A DNA stretch of 11,329 bases from contig JAQBNV010000630.1 of assembly GCA_028288395.1 (NCBI GenBank), positions 1-11,329 of the forward strand. Reading direction: 5' to 3'. A program made the translations under genes and the position numbers. This DNA is from Adhaeribacter sp. GTDB lineage: Bacteria > Bacteroidota > Bacteroidia > Cytophagales > Hymenobacteraceae. This document shows positions 1 to 6,576 of this stretch, one piece after another. The notes under the pieces were generated by a model. The model was given only the letters and a program-made list of their open reading frames with translations. It did not search any database and was not told the origin of the DNA. Numbering within the stretch: position 1 is the stretch's first letter; the number at the start of each line of letters is the position of its first letter.

Positions 1-3000
1 CTGCGGAATGGTGCTGCCGGTTAAAGTAAACACAAAGCGCGTCTTACTCGAAAATGGATTTGGATACGGGTAAAAATGCGTTACCGCCGATTCGTTTATG
101 ACCTCAAAATTAATCATATAGGGTTCAAACCCCGATTTATTTCCCGCCACATCTCTACCTTGCACCCGTAAGGTATAAATTCCGTCTGGCAGGTTTTTGG
201 GGTTATATTCTAACCGAAAATCATTATTTTTATCAGCCGCAAAGTATTTGATATCGTTACCCGAGAGATTAACCGTTTTAAAATCGGCCGAACCCGGCCC
301 CTTCAGGTAAACTTCCATGTGGCTCGCATCTTTCAAAAAAGTATATTTATCCTCATCCTGTAGGGTCATGCTGATGAGCGGATTGGGTGATACAATATCA
401 CCATCCAGAATATGGCGGCCGTCAAAAACCACTTCTAAAACCGGATGTAAATTATTGGTTAAGGCAAAAGGCACTTCCAGGGTGTTATTAAAATAATATT
501 GCTCGGGACGCAACATGGGGTTTTGGGACAAAGGATTTACCGTTAACCGGAAGGTATAATTCCCACTAAGATTATTTGTCGCAAAAGTGTACGGAATAGT
601 GACTGTTTCGCCCTTGGTCAAAGCTTTTAGCTTTACTTCTTTGCTGAAACCGTTAGTCCCAATCAGCGTTATCCGCGCCAGCAATGAATCGTTGAAGCTA
701 TGATTTGAAATATTCTGAAAAGCGACCTGGGCATCAATTTTGCCTTTCAGAGCCTGGGTGGCAAAACTGGTATATTTCTCCACACCCACTACATCGGCCC
801 GCACCACACCTTCCGGTACGCCGGTATACAGCACCTGCCACTCTTTTAACTGGGGGGCAGTTGCATCCAGGCTATCTACCACTATTAAACTCAATTGCAG
901 AAAAGGAAACTCTTTAGCATCAATAGCCGAGAGATCCAACGTGCGACTGGTAACTTTGGGGATGATTAGTTTGGCATTTTTACCTTCTATATCCAGACCG
1001 GTTACTTTAAGCTCATACCGATCGCTACCCGTTCCATTATTCCGGACAGTGTGGTAAAGTGTTTTCCAACTACTTGCCGGGCCAATCAGGGTAGAGGTAA
1101 TATCGCCTTTCTTGCCAAAACCAGTAATATCATAATTAAGCTCAATGTTTTGTAAGGCCGGGTCAGTTGGATCAATGGTATTTGCGGTTACCTCCTGGGC
1201 CGTGCCAACGGCGCTTCCTTTCTGACCAACCAACGCAAACGGAGCGCCGGAAACCAAACCATCAATCAGCTTAGAACCCACCGAACGAAAAGCATTTTTT
1301 AAACCGTCAGAAAAATCGGCAAAAGGCACCTGGTTTAACGAAAGTACTGCCACAAAATGGCCGGTTGGCACCGCCTCTAAAAACTGACGCAAATACTCTC
1401 TCCGATTTTCTTGCCGCATATCGCCGAAATAATATAAGGCCTGCGACAATTCGCCGCACCGGCTAGACGCGAAGGCACCCGGCATTACATAAGGCTCTAA
1501 AGTCTGATTGTTGAAGACGGCCACTAAAATATTGGGTATATTAAAGATACAGGAACCAGTAGTCGCATTTGAGCCATTTACAAAAATACCGTAACGCGAC
1601 CAATCGGTCTGAATATTGCCGCCGGTTGTCCTTAAACTAAGTTTTTTCGAAATAGGCGTAAATTCCCACTGCCGTTTGGGCTCATTCAGATTAACCATAT
1701 TCGTACGGGCATGGATGAACTGCCCGGGTTGGCTTTGGGACCATCCTTCGGGGCTGGTCGGGATATATCGGAAGGAACTTTCCCCCCAAAGCGTATCTTC
1801 GCTGGTTACCATCTCTTTGGGCCGGAATCGCCAATAATACACCAGGCTGTCTTTGGGTGCCGCATTGGGCAATAAATTAACCGACCATGTGGGCAGCGAG
1901 GTCCCGTTTATTTCCTGCGTTTGTTTCACCGGGCTATTAAAGGTATGCGTAGTATCCAACTCAAAAGAGTAAAGGCGATTGGCCTGCAGCAGGTTGTTGG
2001 CCTGCCCTATCAATTTAACTGCCCGGGTATTCACAATTGCATATTCTACCGGCATCAACGGCCGGGGCCCCATAGCGGGGAAATTATACTCGAACTGAGC
2101 GATGTTGTTTGTTTCATCCAGCTCATTAACAGAATTTTCAGCATCTACAAAAACTTTAAACCTATTAATACCGGCCACTTTGCCGGCAGTAATATTAAAA
2201 TTAAAGATTAAGGTATCCTGGTTGAAAACGGGCGGATACGGGTTGGAGGTTACGACCGCCTGATCGTTACGGGTAACCGATATCTTAAATGTTTGCTGAC
2301 TTACTTTACCCAGGTTTCGGAGCGGAATAACAATCTGGAAACTGTCAGATGCAGCGGTCAAATTTTCGTTTACAAAGGCTTTAATAGAAAGTTCTGTGCC
2401 TTTTAAGGCATAATCGGGCTTAGATGGACTATACAGCGCAACCGCCGGATCGCCTTGTAACAGCATCTGCATAACCATCGCCAGATTAAGGCTGTTTTTA
2501 CTTGCTTGCGCCGTTTGCCGGATAACCTCTTGCTGGATAGTAGCCACTGATTTCCCATAATAAAGGCTATCAGTAAAAGCTATTTTATAAAAATTATCAG
2601 AATATAAATGCAGGAAATTATCATAACCGAAAGCAGTTTCTCCTAAAAAAAGAATTGCTCCTTTTCGCGGAGTAAAAATCCAATCGCTCCCAAAAGTGTT
2701 AGGAATGAAAGCGTTCCCTGTTTGACATCCATTTACGAGCATCATCGGGTATTTGCCAAAATTATTATAACCAGTGGTAGGGTCCGAAGGACGGCCAATA
2801 TCTAAATCGCTAACGGAAGTAGATGAATGACCAAAAAAAGTAATCAAGGATTGCCCTTCGTTGATTTCTTTCGGTATGAGTAACTTCTCAGGGACATTTT
2901 CAAGACTTGTTCTCAATACCGTTTTAACCTTCGCACCCAAGTAAAATCCTTCGACTTTATTTTTGTAAGAAAGTAAATACTGGGTAAAAGTTCTTTTCTC

Positions 3001-4776
3001 CTGATCGGTATAACCACCCCGGAGATGGAGAACATTCTTCCGCCACATTTCATTCGAAGGCAAGCTTTCGTGTGTCTTAACTTTATCTAGGTAAGCAGCC
3101 ACATCAGCCGGGTTGGCCGTTGCCAGGCGGCCGGTTGCCACCAAAGGCGCATAAGAATCATTTTGCCATTCCGCGGTAAAAAAAACATCAGAAGCCGGCG
3201 TTCCGCCGGTGGGTACCAAATCCTGCTCTACGTAGGGCGTAAAATTATGGCGGAGGGTAAAACCACTGCCATCGTTAGTGTGTTCTTTTCCTGTACCAAT
3301 TAACAACAAATAGCTAGGCTTGCCTTTATCAAGCAAATATTTCATCATTTGCCGAATGGCTAAAGGAGATTTCTCACCATAAAAAAACTGGTCGTATACC
3401 TTATTTATTTCCATTACTAAAGTATCATGCTTTCCACCGGCAACGGATGCCCGGTATTCGGCATATGATTTTATCACATTACTAAATCCGGAAATTGGTT
3501 TCATCAGCTTTTTATGAGAGATAATTACATAGCTGGCCTTTGCCGGATTCAGATTCCGGAATTTTAAAGAAATTGCCTTCAAAGGCACCACAAATCTCTC
3601 AGAATTGGTAATTAGCACCTTAGGCTCCCGGTTTTGCGTAGAAGTCAGTACAAATGATTTATTTTGACCATTTGCCTTCACTTGTAATTCCTTAGGAATA
3701 TAAACATAGGATACATCATATACCCTTACATTAGAAAAAGGAGACTCAAAAACAAATAAAGAGGGGCTAGTTTTATTTGAATCAGCTGGAGAAATAATTA
3801 AATTTTTATCTGAGAAAATATTCTGACGTGGATATCTTACGCGTAAATAGGCCACTCTAATTAAATCCGGCCCTGGGGGCGAATTCTTTTTATTTACTTC
3901 TACCCTTACCTTTACGGTACCGTTGGCAGCTATATCAGAAAACTGTAGCGGATAAGTTAGTTTCCGGTGGCTGTAAGGTTCCATTAATATACTCACACTC
4001 AAAACCTTAATATTTCCATCAGGCTGAATCAAGGAAATTTTTACATCATGCTGAAAATCAAAGGTTCCTATTAACACAACATCTAGTTGAGGAAGCGGCC
4101 CTGCCGTATTTACATTAAATATAGAGTCAACAACAAAATCTCTTCTATCTCCAAAAAATTGAGAAAAAATACCTTCGGCTCTGTCTGCCCAAGACATTTT
4201 ACTCGCAACAACAGGCTGATTTAAGGGACCAAATAACCTTCCATTGGTATATTGCTCCGTCACTACATTCATTCGGGTGCTAAAATGCCAAGGCTCGGGA
4301 TTTAATCCAGCAGCCGAAACATTTTCCTTTTGCATCCGAAGCCCATTGTTGTTTGAAACAGTCAGAAAATACGCAGCGGTATCGGAATATAAACTATAGT
4401 AAGGATGCACCTGATCTCTGGGATCTTTGTACAAACCTTTATCCATTTTACCATCGTTTCGCTCGCCGTAAAATTCCAAATAGTCGCCAGGATTTAAATT
4501 CCCATCCGTTTCGCCGTTAACAAACATGGCGACTTCTTTACCCCTACGAAATAGTTGTAACTTTTGCGGATTAGCCGAGGCAAGTCCGGCATTTGCCAGA
4601 TAGTTATAGTCGAGACGGTGCATTCCGGTGGCTAATACTTTAATTTTGTAATAGCTTTGGGAAAAATTAATCCATTCGTTGCCAAAAGTTTGCGCCTGGG
4701 CCGTAAAGACGGCAGCTAAACTCAGCAGCAGCAGAAATAAGGATTTTATTTTAACAGAATTGGTAACAGTGTTCAT
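1..4776 (-). CDS. porU2: Type IX secretion sortase-like C25 protease, PorU2 type (3' end outside window)
   Basis: Secreted cysteine protease of the gingipain (C25) family. By analogy with PorU it would cleave the C-terminal T9SS signal of cargo and attach cargo to the cell surface; that role is inferred. From ATG at 4776 the frame stays open to base 1 (1592 codons seen) and the stop lies outside. Residues 1-29 form a signal peptide ending AQA/QT. A PorU-like beta region follows, starting YYKIKVLATGMHRLDY. The C25 domain spans about 413-760, with His651 in FFGHSS and Cys684 in MMLVNGCQTGNAF, the expected catalytic pair. Residues about 786-890 look CARDB/Ig-like, about 1040-1190 resembles the ILEI/FAM3 domain, and further Ig-like segments lead to YPYPNPF at 1569-1575, a FlgD-Ig/T9SS-type C-terminal module. 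It is much longer than ordinary PorU (about 1100-1200 residues), which favours the PorU2 paralogue. It starts 14 bases after the PorV-like gene and is probably cotranscribed with it. Confidence 0.9.
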   Translation of the reverse strand, partial: MNTVTNSVKIKSLFLLLLSLAAVFTAQAQTFGNEWINFSQSYYKIKVLATGMHRLDYNYLANAGLASANPQKLQLFRRGKEVAMFVNGETDGNLNPGDYLEFYGERNDGKMDKGLYKDPRDQVHPYYSLYSDTAAYFLTVSNNNGLRMQKENVSAAGLNPEPWHFSTRMNVVTEQYTNGRLFGPLNQPVVASKMSWADRAEGIFSQFFGDRRDFVVDSIFNVNTAGPLPQLDVVLIGTFDFQHDVKISLIQPDGNIKVLSVSILMEPYSHRKLTYPLQFSDIAANGTVKVRVEVNKKNSPPGPDLIRVAYLRVRYPRQNIFSDKNLIISPADSNKTSPSLFVFESPFSNVRVYDVSYVYIPKELQVKANGQNKSFVLTSTQNREPKVLITNSERFVVPLKAISLKFRNLNPAKASYVIISHKKLMKPISGFSNVIKSYAEYRASVAGGKHDTLVMEINKVYDQFFYGEKSPLAIRQMMKYLLDKGKPSYLLLIGTGKEHTNDGSGFTLRHNFTPYVEQDLVPTGGTPASDVFFTAEWQNDSYAPLVATGRLATANPADVAAYLDKVKTHESLPSNEMWRKNVLHLRGGYTDQEKRTFTQYLLSYKNKVEGFYLGAKVKTVLRTSLENVPEKLLIPKEINEGQSLITFFGHSSTSVSDLDIGRPSDPTTGYNNFGKYPMMLVNGCQTGNAFIPNTFGSDWIFTPRKGAILFLGETAFGYDNFLHLYSDNFYKIAFTDSLYYGKSVATIQQEVIRQTAQASKNSLNLAMVMQMLLQGDPAVALYSPSKPDYALKGTELSIKAFVNENLTAASDSFQIVIPLRNLGKVSQQTFKISVTRNDQAVVTSNPYPPVFNQDTLIFNFNITAGKVAGINRFKVFVDAENSVNELDETNNIAQFEYNFPAMGPRPLMPVEYAIVNTRAVKLIGQANNLLQANRLYSFELDTTHTFNSPVKQTQEINGTSLPTWSVNLLPNAAPKDSLVYYWRFRPKEMVTSEDTLWGESSFRYIPTSPEGWSQSQPGQFIHARTNMVNLNEPKRQWEFTPISKKLSLRTTGGNIQTDWSRYGIFVNGSNATTGSCIFNIPNILVAVFNNQTLEPYVMPGAFASSRCGELSQALYYFGDMRQENRREYLRQFLEAVPTGHFVAVLSLNQVPFADFSDGLKNAFRSVGSKLIDGLVSGAPFALVGQKGSAVGTAQEVTANTIDPTDPALQNIELNYDITGFGKKGDITSTLIGPASSWKTLYHTVRNNGTGSDRYELKVTGLDIEGKNAKLIIPKVTSRTLDLSAIDAKEFPFLQLSLIVVDSLDATAPQLKEWQVLYTGVPEGVVRADVVGVEKYTSFATQALKGKIDAQVAFQNISNHSFNDSLLARITLIGTNGFSKEVKLKALTKGETVTIPYTFATNNLSGNYTFRLTVNPLSQNPMLRPEQYYFNNTLEVPFALTNNLHPVLEVVFDGRHILDGDIVSPNPLISMTLQDEDKYTFLKDASHMEVYLKGPGSADFKTVNLSGNDIKYFAADKNNDFRLEYNPKNLPDGIYTLRVQGRDVAGNKSGFEPYMINFEVINESAVTHFYPYPNPFSSKTRFVFTLTGSTIPQ

Positions 4777-4790
4777 ATACACTTAATATT

Positions 4791-5894
4791 TTAATCAAAA
4801 GAATAGCCCAAGGAAACAATAATAGATGACAGCCTCGCATTGCTGGAAAAATTATTCGTAGGGGTAGTATCGGCAATGCGGGTTAAAGCCAAATCGAGTT
4901 TCAATCCGTTGGAAGAAATACCTACCCCAAAATTTGGTTGGAATTTCCAGCTTTCGGTATAATCAAAATTACGTATTTGCTGCACATTATTCATGCCTGC
5001 TCTCATAAATACCAACTGGTTATAATTTATTTCCAGCCCTAAATGCGGATCAATGGATAGCACATCTGTTCCCAGCAACACATTGCGCCGGCCATCGAAA
5101 GTAAAATCCAGGTCAGCGGCTACCAGAGCGCCCAGTTTATCGGTAAATTGGAGACGATGGGCAATACCAGCCACCAGGCGGGGCAAGGTAATTTCAACGC
5201 TGCTCTTGATTAACAAAGAATCACCGGTAAGAACAGCCACATCCCGGAACTCATCGGGGTTATGCACCCAGGCGTTGAAGGTAGAAGTAATATCTTTGGC
5301 CATTAAACCAAACTGCCAGCCTTGCCGCTCCAGTTGGGCACCTACATCCAGCCCAAAACCATAAGCATTGGCAAACTGCCCCACATTACGGTATATTACT
5401 TTGGCCGAACCACCCAGCCGTAATCCTTTTATTAAACTACTTCGCCGGGCATAAGAAACCAGTAAGGCATAGTCCGCTACCGAAAACAGCCTGATATTGT
5501 CGTAATTAATGTAACCGTATTCATTTACCAGGTTACGGGTATCAGCAATATCGTCTACCCCGGTACGGATCAAAGATACCGCAAAAGCACTGCTGGAATC
5601 TAAGGGCGCTGCGTACGAAGCAAAATCATTTTTTACAATCCCGGCAAAAAGCTCCGAGTGCATGAGCACAACATTGTGCTTTGGAGTTAGCTGCAAAAGT
5701 CCGGCGGGGTTCCAGAAACCAGCGGTAGCATCATTGGCAATAGCCGATTGCACGTTACCCATACCCAGGGCCCGTCCGCCTACTCCAATATTAAGAAACT
5801 CGTTGCTGTACTTAGGTGCCCGCACCTGCGCGGTGGCCTGCATACAAACCATGCCTACCAAGAAGCAGCATAGCTTGCCTATTTTATAAAACAT
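4791..5894 (-). CDS. PorV/PorQ-family outer-membrane beta-barrel protein
   Basis: Outer-membrane protein of the PorV/PorQ (UPF0164, FadL-like) family, 367 residues. In the T9SS, PorV carries cargo from the translocon to the PorU sortase at the outer surface; this protein is probably the partner of the PorU2-like protease encoded 14 bases downstream. The start has a signal peptide ending near ATAQ (about residue 22). The family N-terminal signature follows: NEFLNIGVGGRALGMGN, then NDATAGFWNPAGLLQL. The remainder alternates polar and hydrophobic residues as in beta strands and ends SIIVSLGYSFD, with a barrel-type last strand. The length fits PorV/PorQ proteins (about 330-400). The ATG at 5894 is the only start that places the signal peptide at the N-terminus. 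I cannot tell whether this is the main PorV or a paralogue; being beside PorU2 rather than standard PorU favours a paralogue, so no symbol is given. Confidence 0.9.
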   Translation of the reverse strand: MFYKIGKLCCFLVGMVCMQATAQVRAPKYSNEFLNIGVGGRALGMGNVQSAIANDATAGFWNPAGLLQLTPKHNVVLMHSELFAGIVKNDFASYAAPLDSSSAFAVSLIRTGVDDIADTRNLVNEYGYINYDNIRLFSVADYALLVSYARRSSLIKGLRLGGSAKVIYRNVGQFANAYGFGLDVGAQLERQGWQFGLMAKDITSTFNAWVHNPDEFRDVAVLTGDSLLIKSSVEITLPRLVAGIAHRLQFTDKLGALVAADLDFTFDGRRNVLLGTDVLSIDPHLGLEINYNQLVFMRAGMNNVQQIRNFDYTESWKFQPNFGVGISSNGLKLDLALTRIADTTPTNNFSSNARLSSIIVSLGYSFD

Positions 5895-5975
5895 ATGGGG
5901 TGTAAAAATATAATAATAACGATACCTCTGTTTATCCGGGTGTTTTTCTACGCAAAATACAAAGAATTATTTTAA

Positions 5976-6006
5976 GAAAATTAAACTGCACTACAGAAAT
6001 TACAAA
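5976..6006 (-). promoter_or_regulatory. Candidate promoter of the PorV-like/PorU2 operon
   Basis: Read on the minus strand, TTTG (6006-6003), a 19-base spacer and TAATTTTC (5983-5976) match the Bacteroidota consensus TTTG-N19-21-TAnnTTTG at all but the last base. Transcription would start near 5969, leaving a leader of about 75 bases before the ATG at 5894. The mismatch and the AT-rich setting make this moderate evidence. Confidence 0.45.
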
Positions 6007-6172
6007 GTTGTACTTAAACGCAATATGAAACACCGGCAATAAATATTTTCGCTAGATATCCGGGGTGTTTTTACCGGATTTTCTTACCGACAAACCAACG
6101 TCCTGGCTGCTCTTAGAAAGATCAATAAAAACTTAACCTGAATAATATTTTATTAAAAAAATAAACACAAAC

Positions 6173-6197
6173 AGTACCTTGCTTTACATAGTACCTT
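6173..6197 (+). repeat. Direct repeat AGTACCTT x2, candidate PadR operator
   Basis: The 8-base box AGTACCTT occurs at 6173-6180 and again at 6190-6197, 17 bases apart. The first copy runs into the -33 TTG element and the second lies in the spacer of the padR promoter. A protein bound here would block RNA polymerase. PadR regulators commonly repress their own operon, so this is a reasonable operator candidate, although known PadR sites are usually inverted repeats. Each box does contain a self-complementary GTAC core. Confidence 0.4.
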
Positions 6198-6209
6198 CTA
6201 TTATATTTG
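6178..6209 (+). promoter_or_regulatory. Promoter of the padR-pspC operon
   Basis: CTTG at 6178-6181, a 20-base spacer and TATATTTG at 6202-6209 match the Bacteroidota consensus (TTTG, then TAnnTTTG), with all fixed positions of the -7 element present. Transcription would start around 6215, giving a leader of about 20 bases before the ATG at 6234. Confidence 0.7.
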
Positions 6210-6233
6210 TTCCGATAATAAATAATAACCAGC

Positions 6234-6572
6234 ATGAAAGTAGAAAACACACAGGTACAGATGCGGAAAGGAATCCTTGAATTCTGCATTCTGGAGATAA
6301 TCTCCCGGGGTGAAGTCTATGCTTCTGATATGCTTGATGAGTTAACGGCAGCCAAAATGATTGTGGTTGAGGGCACGCTCTATCCGTTACTAACCCGGCT
6401 TAAAAACGCAGGACTTCTGGAATATTCATGGGTCGAATCTACCTCCGGTCCACCGCGCAAATACTATAGGCTTACCGCCATTGGTAAAACTTTTTTAGAA
6501 CAACTCCGGCAAACGTGGCTAGAGGTGGTAGCCTCTATTGAACATATTACCCAAAAAAATAAAGCATCCTAA
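6234..6572 (+). CDS. PadR-family transcriptional regulator
   Basis: Small winged-helix DNA-binding regulator of 112 residues, the usual size for the short PadR subfamily, acting as a cytoplasmic dimer. The winged helix spans about residues 10-85. MRKGILEFCILEII is the first helix, YASDMLDEL the second, and VEGTLYPLLTRLKNAGLLEY the recognition helix leading into the wing, where SGPPRKYYRLTAIGK is the typical PadR wing sequence. A C-terminal helix (about 86-108) serves dimerization. It lies right behind a strong promoter and four bases before a PspC/DUF2807 membrane protein gene. PadR regulators placed beside membrane proteins of this kind are common, and the family usually represses its own operon, so autoregulation and control of the membrane protein are likely. 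The inducing signal cannot be read from the sequence. Confidence 0.95.
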   Translation: MKVENTQVQMRKGILEFCILEIISRGEVYASDMLDELTAAKMIVVEGTLYPLLTRLKNAGLLEYSWVESTSGPPRKYYRLTAIGKTFLEQLRQTWLEVVASIEHITQKNKAS

Positions 6573-6576
6573 AGAA

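Larger units (their letters stand above)
5895..6233. other. Divergent intergenic region with two promoters
   Basis: This 339-base AT-rich stretch separates the leftward PorV/PorU2 operon from the rightward padR operon. It holds a candidate leftward promoter (5976-6006) and a strong rightward promoter (6178-6209) overlapped by a repeated 8-base box. Between them lies a weak inverted repeat (6028-6034 with 6064-6070) of unknown meaning. I find no convincing coding frame or RNA gene here. Confidence 0.7.

Noticed and set aside
705..2211. Several plus-strand open frames of 70-105 codons
   Set aside because: They lie antisense to the PorU2-type gene, whose frame is open throughout and gives recognisable domains. 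Their translations show no family features.
5053..5889. Two plus-strand open frames opposite the PorV-like gene
   Set aside because: They are antisense shadows of a well-supported gene, with no motifs or promoters of their own.
6028..6070. Inverted repeat AAACACC/GGTGTTT followed by a T-run, resembling a terminator
   Set aside because: The arms are only seven bases with a loop of about 29, and no rightward transcript upstream needs ending here.
6538..6576. Upstream in-frame ATG that would extend the PspC protein by 13 residues
   Set aside because: The extension would overlap the end of padR by 35 bases and adds a non-conserved-looking lysine-rich stretch. The ATG at 6577 fits the four-base operon spacing.
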